A stretch of 64,000 nt of DNA, taken from positions 682,001 through 746,000 of the forward strand of contig OU744448.1 in the NCBI GenBank assembly GCA_916610825.1, read 5' to 3'. Position numbers and translations under genes: made by a program. The DNA is from Haliclystus octoradiatus (taxonomy: Eukaryota > Cnidaria > Staurozoa > Stauromedusae > Haliclystidae). Numbering within the stretch: position 1 is the stretch's first letter; every line of letters starts with the position of its first letter. A model generated the notes under the pieces. The model did no database searches and was not told where the DNA came from. It saw only the letters and a list, made by a program, of their open reading frames with translations. Positions 24,612 to 36,700 of this stretch are shown in pieces.

Positions 24612-25742
24612 TTATATTGTTGCTTGTGATAATACAGATCGAGCTAATGTACTGCCCGATGTTGATATCGGCTTATTATAAAATTTAGCGAAGGTTTTTG
24701 AGTTAGTCCATCCTGCACTATTCAATATCTCCCCTATTGGGGTTCCTCCTTTAGAGGCTGCTGACGTAGCAGCAGAACGCGTGCTATGCGCTTTAAAAAT
24801 AGATGTATCTATGCCAGATAATTGTAAACAATTTTTGATCCATCTAGCAATTGTATCACATGTTACCGGTTTATACGGTTTGATTAAACTAATCAATAAC
24901 TGTTTGTGGTTGCCTCGCAGTTTTTCAGTAATTAATAGATACTGCTTTAGGCACATCATAACATCTAGCGCTGGATTATCATGATAGGCTTTAAATTCAA
25001 TCGTACCTACATGATGCAAAGGCCGCGATGTCTTCAGTAAAGAAGATATCGTAAAAATGCATTGATTGTTATCTATAGACATTTCATTAATACACAAGGC
25101 CTGCAAAGTTTGACAGCGCTGACCAGATAGTAATGCCATCAACATAACAGTCTTCATAGTCAATTGCTGATGAGTTAATAGCTCAACTGATGGAATACCA
25201 GCAAGATAGTTCAGCACTAAACTTACATCCCAAATATGAGTGTATCTAGGTAGAGTAGGTCTGATGTTAAATACTCCTTTCATAAACCTAGTTACCATTG
25301 GATGGGAACCAAATGATCCCAATTGATTAGGTAAAATAATAATCAATGATAATGTACTACGGGCAGTGTTAATGGCACTATAGCCTAACCCCGAATCAAA
25401 TAACTCAGCCAAAAAGTTTATACCATGTTCCAGAGCAATGTCATTGGATTTAATAGCATTTTGTTCACAATATTTTCGCCATTTAGGCAAAGTAGTAGCG
25501 TATTGTCTCTTAGTAGATGACTTCCAGGAAGATTTCAATACTTTGGTTGCCACTTCAGAGAACCGATTGTATGTGTTCCCCTCCCCGACACAGAGCAAAG
25601 TAACAAGACTAGCTTCTTGCTCAGCGGGTGCCGCTCCAGTGGTTTTTGGGGTAACTGCAGAGTCTGCTCCCCCGTTGGTAAACTCACTGGGCACTTCTCC
25701 AACATCTGCAACAGCTTCGGCCACCACGGCTGAGTCGGCCAT
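24612..25742 (-). CDS. DIRS tyrosine recombinase
   Basis: Open frame of 376 residues. A SAM-like N-terminal core-binding region includes STKRQYATTLPKWRKYC (about 76-92). The catalytic domain shows the first Arg in LLSGQRCQTLQ, the H-x-x-R box as HSTRSAA and the nucleophile Tyr in KFYNKP. It integrates the circular DNA intermediate by site-specific recombination. The N-terminal region overlaps the end of the RT/RNase H frame by about 200 bases; the true start may lie anywhere in that overlap, possibly reached by reinitiation or frameshift. Confidence 0.9.
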   Translation of the reverse strand: MADSAVVAEAVADVGEVPSEFTNGGADSAVTPKTTGAAPAEQEASLVTLLCVGEGNTYNRFSEVATKVLKSSWKSSTKRQYATTLPKWRKYCEQNAIKSNDIALEHGINFLAELFDSGLGYSAINTARSTLSLIIILPNQLGSFGSHPMVTRFMKGVFNIRPTLPRYTHIWDVSLVLNYLAGIPSVELLTHQQLTMKTVMLMALLSGQRCQTLQALCINEMSIDNNQCIFTISSLLKTSRPLHHVGTIEFKAYHDNPALDVMMCLKQYLLITEKLRGNHKQLLISLIKPYKPVTCDTIARWIKNCLQLSGIDTSIFKAHSTRSAATSAASKGGTPIGEILNSAGWTNSKTFAKFYNKPISTSGSTLARSVLSQATI

Positions 25743-27619
25743 TGTGGTACTACAAGTAGGCCTGCTGCGCGGTCGGTTGAAATCTTCTGTAATACTTTTG
25801 TTATAATGCTAAATGGAGGAAACGCATAAAAGTTCAATTCACTCCAATTTAAATGAAATGCATTAACAGCCCAGGCATCTGGGTCAGGCCTGTATGAGAC
25901 ATAGCAATCTAATTGTTTGTTCAACCTTGATGCAAATAAATCAATTTCCGGTTGAACCTCAATATCCTTAACAGCTTTGCTGAACATTAAAGGATCAAGT
26001 CGCCATTCAGATGATACGTGTTTTTGGCGAGACTCTGCATCAGCAGTAACATTAAGCACTCCGGGAATACGTGCAACTGTGATCCAAATATCCCGAGCAA
26101 TACACCATTGCCATATATTTCTAGCTAAAGTGTCAAGTTTAATAGAATGACAAGTTCCCATGTGATTAATTACTGATTCCGCAGTAGTATTGTCTACTAA
26201 GACTTTAACATGTAAACCTCTAACAGTAGTTTCAAAAGCACGTAATGATAGCCAAACCGCAAACGTTTCCAAATAGTTTATATGCTCCTTAGCCTCGTCT
26301 GATGACCAATGGCCACCAGTAGAGTCAGTAGATGTGCTATTAATTGAACAACCCCAGCCTGTGTTCGAGGCATCAGTTGTCATATTTATATTAGGAGAGG
26401 GGTATGATATAGGCTTATAAGATGTAGTTATTGAAGTGGCCCACCAATCGAGCTCACCTAAAGCCCCATCTGATAAAGTCATATTCCCTTCATAGTTGCC
26501 ATGGCAACGTTTCAATGCATTGGCTTTGTCTGCTTCTAAACGACGGTAATACAAAGGGCCCCATCTAGCACCAGGGAATGTAGAAACTAGTTGACCAATC
26601 ACCTTGGCAACATCCCTCACTGTTGGTTTATGCGATTTAGATAATGACTGACATGATTTAATAATTGCATTTGCTTTTTCACTAGTGAGACGGACTTGCA
26701 TTGTTGTAGAGTCAATAATAAATCCTAAATACGTTATTGACTGTGTTGGAAGAAACACTGATTTTTTAGGATGTACAACAAACCCTAAAGAATCCATTAA
26801 ATGGACCGTATCGATCACATTGTTAGCACATTGTTCATACGTTTCTCCCATTAATATTGAGTCATCAATGTAAGTTGATGATAAATGACCCTGTTTTCTT
26901 AATGTTGAGAATACAGGCTTCATTAACTTCGTAAATAGGCGTGGGCCTGGTGAAAGTCCATTAGGTAAACAAACATACTGGTACAATTGATTTTTCCATA
27001 AAAATTTTAAGTACTTTTTATTATTATCTGCAACTGGTACAGAATAATAGGCATCTTTTAAATCAATAGATGCGAAATAACAATTAGGAGTCACCAATTG
27101 AATAGCAGTAGAAATGTGCTCCATTTTAAAATGTTTGTAATTAACGCATTGATTAAACCGTTTTAAATTCAAAATTAATCTATATGTGCCATCTTTCTTA
27201 GCCCTCAAAAATATAGGCGAAATAAATTGTTGCGGGTCAGGCAAACTCAGTTCAATAACCCCTTTAGCTAATAACTTATCAATTTCTGATTGAACTAAAG
27301 CTTTTTCATGCTCTAAAATTGAGCTAGAACGAGGCAAACAAGACAAAGGCACGCAAGTTAAATCAATATGTAATCCCTGAATAAGATCAATGATCTCAGG
27401 GTCGGATGTTAAAGATAGCCACTTTGGTAAATAATTATGCAAACGGCCACCTTTAAATTGTAAAGCTTTAAGGTTGAGAACATTACAAAGTTCAATGATA
27501 TTATCATTCAAAGAATTTACCTCTAAAAATGGCAAACCAGCTATTTCTCTTTGTCCTGTGAACTTCTGTCCCGTTTTTGATAACGATTCGTCTGAGACAT
27601 CTTCCCAGGATTTTTCCAT
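25535..27619 (-). CDS. DIRS reverse transcriptase-RNase H polyprotein
   Basis: Open frame of 694 residues. RT motifs: KDGTYRLILNLKRFN, ASIDLKDAYYSVPV, LPNGLSPGPRLFTK and the catalytic YIDDS. RNase H follows (MTTDASNTGWG, NYLETFAVWLSLR, VDNTTAE, NVTADAESR). After it comes a DIRS/Ngaro-type stretch, EIDLFASRLNKQLDCYVSYR. It makes the cDNA of the element from its RNA. It overlaps the gag-like frame by 79 bases at its start and the recombinase at its end. No methyltransferase-like domain is seen. No stop or frameshift is seen. Confidence 0.93.
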   Translation of the reverse strand: MEKSWEDVSDESLSKTGQKFTGQREIAGLPFLEVNSLNDNIIELCNVLNLKALQFKGGRLHNYLPKWLSLTSDPEIIDLIQGLHIDLTCVPLSCLPRSSSILEHEKALVQSEIDKLLAKGVIELSLPDPQQFISPIFLRAKKDGTYRLILNLKRFNQCVNYKHFKMEHISTAIQLVTPNCYFASIDLKDAYYSVPVADNNKKYLKFLWKNQLYQYVCLPNGLSPGPRLFTKLMKPVFSTLRKQGHLSSTYIDDSILMGETYEQCANNVIDTVHLMDSLGFVVHPKKSVFLPTQSITYLGFIIDSTTMQVRLTSEKANAIIKSCQSLSKSHKPTVRDVAKVIGQLVSTFPGARWGPLYYRRLEADKANALKRCHGNYEGNMTLSDGALGELDWWATSITTSYKPISYPSPNINMTTDASNTGWGCSINSTSTDSTGGHWSSDEAKEHINYLETFAVWLSLRAFETTVRGLHVKVLVDNTTAESVINHMGTCHSIKLDTLARNIWQWCIARDIWITVARIPGVLNVTADAESRQKHVSSEWRLDPLMFSKAVKDIEVQPEIDLFASRLNKQLDCYVSYRPDPDAWAVNAFHLNWSELNFYAFPPFSIITKVLQKISTDRAAGLLVVPQWPTQPWWPKLLQMLEKCPVSLPTGEQTLQLPQKPLERHPLSKKLVLLLCSVSGRGTHTIGSLKWQPKY

Positions 27620-28596
27620 TTGCGGTGGCCCTGCCAGTTTAAAGACTTATTGTAATTATTATATTGCTGCTTTTTGAAGGGTTTGCTCGAGTCGAACTTC
27701 CCACGTTTACTGGCATTGAAGGCAGGCTCACCAGAAATGTCTTTACTAAGGCGATTCGCCGTGCGTATGCGACCCATTTCTGCTGGTAGATCATCACCAA
27801 ATAAAAACCCCGAGTCGGGATAATCAGAGCTGGCCAAAGCTTTAAATTCTTTGGGAAGCTCTGGGGCAATAGCATCTCTGCGACGGGCTGACACTTCGTT
27901 CACCATATGCCCCATAAATGCCAAAGCATCAACATTTGCAGAAACGAGTGCATTGTAAGTTGGAACCAAAAGTTTACTCTGCGAGTCGCGTAATTTGGTT
28001 AATTCCTCAGTGTTGTATATCATGGCAGAACTAGTGGCAATGAGTTCTTTTTGGACATTAGCGAGTCGCAAGTCCGTTTGCCTAACTGTGCGAGACATAA
28101 ATGACCATATCTCCGGGTTAACACGTCGCACAGTTAAACGTGGGCAATTTTCTGGCCTGACATACTTTGACAGTTTGTCTTTCAGTTTAACTTCTTTTAA
28201 AGGCTTTGCCCATAACTGCTCCACAACAGCTGCCAATTCTGTTCCCACTGCTGGTCCGAGAACCTCTTCATCTACTAAATCGGCGGCAAGTTCTTTTAAA
28301 AAACCATCATCAGTGGACTCAGCTGTAGTTGTTCCCATGAGGCGATCAGCCGGTTCATCACTACCATCACCGTCACCATCATTGGCTTCATCGACCATAC
28401 TGTCATCCTCATTTCGGATTTTCTTGGGCGGCGGTGATGAGTCATCACTGCGGCTTATCAATCCAGAAATGGACATATTCATCGTTTGAACGGATGAATT
28501 TAATGTTTGTAACATTTGACCAATACCTGTTAGAGTATTAGTCAATGTAACAGGTGCTGTGTCAGCACCAACAGATTCTTCTTCTATTAAAGACAT
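27541..28596 (-). CDS. DIRS gag-like ORF1
   Basis: Open frame of 351 residues from an ATG about 100 bases inside the right ITR. It has an acidic, Asp/Ser-rich first third, a helical middle (EELTKLRDSQSKLLVPTYNA, NEVSARRRDAIAPELPKEF) and a basic, Asn/Lys/Gln-rich C-terminus likely to bind RNA. No zinc knuckle is present. The assignment rests on position, overlap with the RT frame and composition rather than on a conserved motif. Confidence 0.78.
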   Translation of the reverse strand: MSLIEEESVGADTAPVTLTNTLTGIGQMLQTLNSSVQTMNMSISGLISRSDDSSPPPKKIRNEDDSMVDEANDGDGDGSDEPADRLMGTTTAESTDDGFLKELAADLVDEEVLGPAVGTELAAVVEQLWAKPLKEVKLKDKLSKYVRPENCPRLTVRRVNPEIWSFMSRTVRQTDLRLANVQKELIATSSAMIYNTEELTKLRDSQSKLLVPTYNALVSANVDALAFMGHMVNEVSARRRDAIAPELPKEFKALASSDYPDSGFLFGDDLPAEMGRIRTANRLSKDISGEPAFNASKRGKFDSSKPFKKQQYNNYNKSLNWQGHRKWKNPGKMSQTNRYQKRDRSSQDKEK

Positions 28597-28695
28597 GTTT
28601 GAATAATAATAATAATAAAGTTACTCAAGAGTAAAATTAAAGACCGATCACACTTAAGATAAATGTGCAACTGATTATTACAGAGATATGTGCAC

Positions 28696-28746
28696 ATCTC
28701 ATTGTGCTGACTCCTTAGCGAAGGAGACCTGGTAACGAGTAGAATT
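28696..28746. repeat. DIRS right inverted terminal repeat
   Basis: Partner of 24485-24535. A degenerate copy of its outer part (GGAGACCTGGTA then CGAGTA) recurs at 57286-57312. Confidence 0.92.
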
Positions 28747-30050
28747 GGCAAATATCAGTGAAAATGCCTTAATTTTGGAAAAATACTTTATAGATTTTCA
28801 TTATTTGGGTTGTATGGCACAAATTTACCATACTAAGCATGCGCAATGCAGTTTTGACGCGTAATTTTGGATGCGTCACAAAATTCATTGGATTCCATCC
28901 ATTTTTGGGGCTTACATACTGAGCTAGTTTAAAACCTCATGACGCTTGCGTCAAACGATTTTACTCTATTAGAATTTCGAAGACAACTTTACCAAAGTTA
29001 TCCGGATATGATATCCGCTTTTTCACATCCGATCCAAAATGGCAAGATATAAAATATTAGACCTGTGCCACATGCCCCTGTACTTCACTTCGTACAGATT
29101 AACGCAGCGAAATAGTGGGCCTTGTGGAGCTAGGCTAATAAGAAAATATGCCAATGTAGATTCAATCGTTTAGGTCGTATCTGTTTAATAATACCCATTA
29201 ACTATTAACAAAAATGCCTGATGGTGTAATGGTAGCCTAGCTCCACAAGGCCCACTATTCCGCTACTCTACACCCTATACAAAATGGCCATTGGTAAAGT
29301 GGAGTACAGGGGCACGTGGCACAGGTCTAATGCTAATGTACTGGTATGTGCACTATTTTGAAAAGAATCTCTCTTGGTTGGACTGAGTATCACGTGGGTA
29401 AACGTCATATTGTTAACTATGGTAACACAGAATTATGTAAAAACAATAAAAATGATTTTTGAAATCATTTGGTTGTAATCTATGAAGCACAAAACCTTTT
29501 GTTTGGCAAATAACTATAAATATTTAAAATCTCAAAGAAATATGTCAACAATCTTTTTTACCCAGCAGCGACCAGAGCTGAATCCTCCCAAATCATGTCC
29601 TAATCGACTTTAAAACGAGGCTTATTAACATTTCATTATATAATTATCACTGGTATAAAAGGTCTTGCCCTACAGGGAAGCCATAGTCAAAAAAGTGAAA
29701 CCAACACTTTAAACAAATTAGTGAACTATATTTGTTTCCGTGACAACAAGTGTCTTTTGTTGCTTATATTAAAATTCAAAATGTTTCAAAGTTGCAAAAT
29801 GCAAATTTGAAATGGAGGAAAGGTTTGCTCATGGACAGTTCATGAACACCATATAAACATATATGCTTGTTTTCCGTGAACTTTTTCATGAACTGTTCAT
29901 GAACCAGACTTTTATAGAAGTAACGAAAGTAAGACAAAGTAGGTAGAACTCTTTTGTGCACTTTTAAAATTGTATCTGAAACATTTCAAACTCAACAATA
30001 TTTCCTAACTAATAAACTATAGAAAATAATTAAACTATTTACAGTGGTTT
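28747..30050. other. Intergenic between the DIRS element and the TDRD3-like gene
   Basis: Holds a MITE (29057-29330) and a short inverted pair of TTCATGAAC motifs at about 29835-29905. No exon is recognised. It includes the presumed 3' UTR of the TDRD3-like gene at its right end. Confidence 0.6.
29057..29330. mobile_element. MITE with about 75-bp imperfect TIRs
   Basis: The left end starts TTAGACCTGTGCCAC and the right end is its complement. Arms share GCCCCTGTACT and AGTGGGCCTTGTGGAGCTAG (inverted). The centre is A/T-rich with no ORF. Confidence 0.8.
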
Positions 30051-33000
30051 TTAAGTCTGTTGGTCTGGTCTGTAAATGTCATGCTGATATTTTTGAGGTT
30101 GGAAATCATTCGGGTAGGCGCCGCCGTGATGATGAGGTGTGAAGTTACCCATCTGTGATTGGTTGAAATACATCGGTTGTTGTTGATATTCAAGATGGCT
30201 ACTACCTGCATCTTGTTGATGATTGTAATGGTTAAAAACATCTTGCTGTGATTGATAGGGATTGCTCATGAAGCAGCTGTTTGGCATTGGTTGGACACCC
30301 TGCTGCTAGAAATAAAAACAACAGCATCAATAATAATATTGTAGGGTACTGTAACATACTTTGATCCAGTTTAGTGAACAATACATCTAAATGCAGCAGT
30401 AGTGACAGTATCGCCCGGCTGAAAGCGTTGCAAGTAAATGTAATAATGGATCTCAGATGCGTCATTGCAGATCAATTCAACAGATTCATTGGTGGCGGAT
30501 ATCCCCATTCCCCTGTAAAGACCGTTCATGAACGTTAAATGGCCCTGCAGTTGTCATGAACAGGGTCCAACAAAAGATTCAGCCTTCTGGAATCTAGGAT
30601 TCAAGGAGTCCTACTTTCGTCGCACTGTGGTTATGAACTGTTCATAAAAATCAATTCATAAACTGTTAAATATTAATTTACTACTTACCATTTGTATCTG
30701 CTGGAGACCATACTGTGTAGCATTGTTTTCTTGAAATTGATGATGCATATTATGCTGTAAAAAATATTTGAAAAAAAGTTGCCATGGCTTGTACTCTCAA
30801 AATTATGTGAGTACAAAAAATGCACGCCCCCAGAAAATTTAACAATAAACCAGTCACCTATAAATTTAATTTAAGCAACAATCAATATTATTTATCAGAA
30901 TTTTCTTGGTGATAAGTTTGGTACAAAATAACAACACAATTAAGTTTGCACAACGTTTCGACTGATTGACTTCAGCCATTCTCAAGTGAATGTTTTTTAT
31001 TATTAATTAAGATATATATATACATAAAAATTGTTTGCCCCTTGAGGGTAAAGTTACATCATGAAAAAGTTACATCATGCTTCGCACAGACCACATTTAA
31101 AATGATATATGACGCATTGTTGTGAGCTTCTTACTTTTAAAAATAGCGTTAAAATTTACACTTATTTTACAATTCAAACGGTAAAGTTATTTCCTTGTTT
31201 CATCACATGATTGTTGATCTTTAAACCGTAAAACTATACTAACATATTTTATATTATCGTCTGGTAAAACTGGAGAATTCAAATCATAACTTAGCATTTT
31301 ATTTAAAATAGAATTAAAACACTGGGTGGATACTTAAGTTTACTAAAAATGTAAAAAAAGTACTTTACATTCAATATTAAAATCAGCTTCAGAGGAACAA
31401 AGATGATGCGCTCTGTGAAAATACCAGTTTTATACCTTTGGTCTATGTGACTCTGATAATGTAAAAGAAGTCCTTTGCTTGGTGATTTTCGGTGGACACT
31501 CGTTGATATTTCTATTGCCACTCCATCTGATTGTTCATACAGCTCACCATTGAATTGAAACCATTGATCCTTGGCACTGATCAATAATAGCTCACGCAGA
31601 TCGTCAGGTGTTAACTTCAAGGAATACTTTTCATTGAACCAATTGTTAGAAAATGCATCCGTTACTAAAATTTCAATAGTTTCCAGTAGGAGGACGTTAG
31701 GAGGACGTGAGGAGAAGCCAGATTTGTTAATCCAACAATGCGTCATATATCATTTTAAATGTGCTCTGTGCGAAGCAGACTATGTCGGCTATACATGCCG
31801 GCACCTATATGAACGCATAGATGAACACAACAAAGGTAACCTTGGTACACACGTCCATCAGGAGCACGGCACGGAATCTACTGATGAATTTGAAAAACAT
31901 TTTAAATCATAAAAAAGTGCAAAAATAAATTCGATTGTCTCGTGAATTGTCTTGTCTCAAGAATTGAAACCAACATTAAACGTTCAAGGTGATTCCATCC
32001 GAGCCAAAGTTTTCAAATAACTGCATGCATTTCATGATACAGCATTTCCTCTAAGGATTAGAAATATATCTATAGGCTAGTTACCATAGTTACTGTTGTC
32101 ACTGATATCGATATCATACTGTAAATATTGTTCATGATGTAACTTTACCCTCAAAGGGCAAACAACTTTTACGAATATATATATCTTAATTAATAATAAA
32201 AAACATTCACTTGAGAATGGCTGAAGTCAATCAGTCTAAACGTTGTGTAAACTTAGTTGTGTTGTTATTTTGTACCAATCAATATTATGCTTCAATTATA
32301 TAAAGTAAAGATAGAACTTTCTTAATTTATGAAATAGTTTAGGTTAAAGAGCGTAGCATTAAATCTATAGAGGACAAACAAGCGACAATCAAAGTGTAAA
32401 TAAAACAAAAAGGAACGTGTTCAGATCAAGTGCACATGACACCAAACGCGACACGATTTTCACTCACTTTGAGTTCTTAGTGTGACCTGGGGAATAGAAA
32501 CTTAATTTTGTGCAAAAGGAGATACAATATTTTATAATTTTGTCTTAACCTTTTTTATATTGAAAGCCTTCTTGTCACTCTGACTGTTGTTCAAAGTTGT
32601 GAAAAAAGTGAATGGTCCTAACCAGCGTACTTTTTCTACATTAATTTAATATCTTGGCTTAATTATATGCGTCCAAATTAAAAAATCATTTCACTGTTCT
32701 TCCTTGTTTATAGCATCAGCTATCAGAATCTGTGTTAAAACATATTGGTGTCATTGTGCACTGTTATCCTATATTCTCTGCTTCTATTCAAGCGTTTCAG
32801 TTGCCAGTGAGAAAGGAATTCAATGACAATGCTTTTGATGATTGTGGATTTAGATAAATAATGGTTGACGTTGATATTATTCATAAATGGATACATACCA
32901 TATTAGGATGATGAGACATATTTTGCGCTTGAAACCGTAAATCAAACGGTGGTGCCATCATTCCATGAGCATTCTGTTGTAGCGACATTAGATGTGGTTG

Positions 33001-33711
33001 ATCGTATGGTAACATGGATTGAGAAATGCCGCCTCTTTTACTTTTGTTGCGGTTCAATCGAGTCTAATCACAACAAATAAAGTAGGTTTCTAACAATTTA
33101 TAAAATAAAATATTTGAAATAAAAATATAACAATTCACCCTCTATAAATTGTTCTTTTTTAAAAGGATTGTTTAATTTCAATTTTCCAATATACTAACTT
33201 GTAACACATGATAAATATTGTTAATTAATTATTTACATAACCCCCTACCTTCTCTTTTTCCTTGGCCTCTAGCATAGGTTGCTGATCACGCAGCCTCTGA
33301 CGTCTCGTCTTTTTATCAACCAAAGGTACTAAATTCAGATTATCTTGAAGCTCTTCCCCGCTGAGTGGCTGTTTCCTTACATAACGTCCATCAACAATTC
33401 CACCTTTCATACTAGCATCATTGCCCTGATTATCTAATTTCAACTTTTCTTCCATTGCTCTAATATAAGCTTCTTCATCTTTATCCTTTTGTGAGACTTT
33501 CTTCTTCGTTGTGTCAGAGTCTACATTAATCAAATGTTTATGTTGTTCTTGCACCAATTTAGGCTGGACCGGTTCATTGTTTGCCTTTCCATGAGAACCT
33601 AAACTCGAAGTATTGTTTCTCATAGGTTTGTTATTGTAGTGATGATGAGAGAGATTGTTAGATGGATGATTGATAACAGCTTGATGTGTTGGCCTGTTTG
33701 ACAACGTTGTC

Positions 33712-33767
<56 letters not shown>

Positions 33768-36700
33768 AAGAATATTATTCAGAATTGCCTGTTGCTGCTG
33801 AATCTGTGAATGTTGGTGCTGCAGAATGTGTTGATTTGGAAATGTATTAAATGGTTGATTAGAAGAATTCAGCTGTTGTATTCTCTGGTCGTTAACATTG
33901 GTGATAACGTTAGCGATGGTACCTTGATTCGACTGCCCATTACTGTTCATCCGAGGATGATAGCTTTGAATGTGGTGGGTATTTGACGTCATATTACTGG
34001 TTTTGACGATGGAATCAGTCTGTGGTATCACTTTATTAGGTGGTAAGTTTTGCGATTGAGGTTGGTTTTGTTCTGTCTTTTGAAATGTTGGTTTTGTATC
34101 TGTTGCTGTTTTGCTGGCTTTTGGTGCTTCATATAAACTTTTAGTTTTAATTGATTGCTTACTACTTGTGTTCTGTGTAGGTGTTCTAATTGCAGATGTC
34201 CTCTCCTTTCCCACTGAATCAATCCCTCTTTTAGATGATGTGCTATTGTTAGCACTTTCAGCACGCTGTGGTTGTTGTCCTGGTTTCTTCTGGTAATTAG
34301 ACTTCTCCTGTGGCCTATCTGATTCATAGTCTTTCACTCGCTTTTTATGTCCCTCTGATTGGGGCTTCGGGCGTTTATCTTCTTTCTCTGCGTGATTCGG
34401 TTTCTGCTGATTGCTTCGATTAGACATTTGATCTTTGTTATTGATTTCTCTTTTTGGATGTTGTTGTTGTTGGTCTGTGGCCTTTTTGTTATTTTTAACA
34501 GTAGTGACAGGCTTTGTGCTATTTGGTTTGGCAGTAGCTGTAGGAAACAGATTAACTTATAATTTGTAAAACAATAGAAAACATTCCCTATAAAATATAT
34601 TTATAAATATTGAAAACACTAATATACAATTATTAAACACTTTCTGTGCAATAAGGGTTATATCATCAACATGAGTCACGAGGAAGGTTCGATATTATCA
34701 GAAAACCTACAGTTTGTCACTGACGATTCATGACATTTGAATTCATTTCGAAATACAAATTGAAGAGTGTTTGTGTGGTATTTTATTGGCAGCATTTTGA
34801 TATTAGGGTTTTTATGAAAGGTTCACTTTTTCTATTTTATAAGAATAAATATCTGATCAGAATAAACACCTTTCAGTTGAAAACTTGCATGACTAAGCAG
34901 CAGAATGACACCATACAATTCTCATATTACAATAGGCCTATGGATGTAGCATTAACTGATACCTTGCATGTTGTTTTGTTTCTTCAACGTTATTTCATTT
35001 GGTTTAAAGTTTTCTTCTTTGAAAGGCTCAAATGGAGGTGGACCATTCCCTTTTGTTGACGAACGTTCGACTGTTTTCAAATCCTTGAAGGCAAAAGAGA
35101 ATTAAAGTAAATATAAAGGGAATAGCTATTTCAACCTGATAGAAATGTTTTAGGTGCACAAACTATTTGGTGATAATAAAATACATTTTCTCTTACTTTG
35201 GATAGTTTCCATTTTGCTTTCATTTCTTTAACTTCACCACCAAGAAATTCAACATTTTTGCTATGAAGCAGCAGAAATCCATCGCGTATTCTAATTTCAT
35301 TGCACAATCGTAACTTTGAGCCAGGAGGTGTCTGAAGACTGTAATTTATAAAATCACTTATTATTGTATCATGCAATATTAATAAGTGGAGTGATGCCAT
35401 AAAATAATACCTACCTAATGCAAGATATGGCATCAATAATAATACCATGTATGTTTACATCGCCATCGACAAGAAACACCTTGTAGAGTGGAGGCGCATG
35501 AGTTGAGTCAGGATTGGCAAGTGGTGCAGACAAATTACGAACCTTTTGAAGTTGAACGACAGCAGGACCAGTTACCTACAATAAAGAGACCACAATTAAA
35601 TGTCACAGGAGACATGTCAATGGATCAGGACATAGAACAACTAAAATGAATATAAATCCACTAAGAATCGAAACTTGAGATTTTTGAATTTGGCAATGCA
35701 ATATTTAAGCTATTTCACCATAAGCTAAAATCGTAGGGAGAAAGATCATTTTCATTTTCAAGTCCAAAATACTGGAATTTACTATCTAATGAAATCAGGA
35801 TGACTTTAAAAACAAAACAAAGACTCATCTATTTTTAGAGGAAAATTATATATCTTAATCACGCCAACAAGTGACATTTCAAAATGATTTTATCTATTAT
35901 GTAATACCTCTGCGAGTAACGGATGTACCTTATTTTGTATTATGTTTTTAGTTTTCTGTAATTATCGTTGTTGTATTGTGATCTCCGTTGAGATAAGAAA
36001 GTGTTTAAACTGTTGTCCAGTATTAAATTGTGAAGATAAACCAATGTGTTTATCATTTTACTGTTAATTGCTATTACAGTGTTATTGTATTTAGTTTGAT
36101 ATTAAGTTAAATTGTCATCTTATTTTAGAAAACCATTATTTATAATCCATTTGCTAATTGTCGCATAGAGATTTGAAAGTATTACTGCCTTGTTTAGTGC
36201 GGCCTTGGTGTAGTGGCTAGGGTGTTGGACCACGGCCCGCAGGGTCTCAGGTTCAATCCCTGTCCGGAGCACTATAGGTTGGCGTCAGGAAGGGCATCCG
36301 GCTATTAAATGCACATCAGCTTCAAAATACTAACAAATTAACCAACCACCCCGGTGAAAAAAAGCTGTAAGCTTACCCGGTTCGTGGAAAATGATAAATC
36401 CAAAAAACAAAAAAAATACTGCCTTGTTATATTGCTTCAACTCTTGACTAACAGCTGGTAGGTATAAGATTGCGTGTTTCTGTTTTAAAATCACTGATGC
36501 AACATATTAGTTCTACTTTTTATTTTAGTTTTAATAATAAAATAATACGTAAAGCGCTCTTGGATTAACGTTAGAAAGAGAACTATATAAATGCAGTTAT
36601 TATTATTATGATTTGAATGATCTTGAACATATTTTTGAAAAGCATCCTAAGATCAGAAAAAGACATACCCAAAATTAAAACAAAGGAACTCCAAATCATT

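Larger units (their letters stand above)
24485..28746 (-). mobile_element. DIRS-type tyrosine-recombinase retrotransposon, apparently intact
   Basis: Identical 51-bp inverted terminal repeats at 24485-24535 and 28696-28746, starting AATTCTACTCGTTACC. Between them, all on the minus strand, are a gag-like ORF, a reverse transcriptase/RNase H ORF and a tyrosine recombinase ORF, overlapping in that order. There is no LTR, aspartic protease or DDE integrase. Inverted rather than split direct repeats place it with DIRS rather than Ngaro. The ITRs are identical and all three ORFs are open, which points to recent insertion. No target duplication is expected for this class and none is seen. Confidence 0.93.

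Noticed and set aside
34730-35059. Plus-strand frame of 109 codons over the TDRD3-like OB-fold exons
   Set aside because: Antisense to a clearly conserved exon and composed of low-complexity hydrophobic residues.
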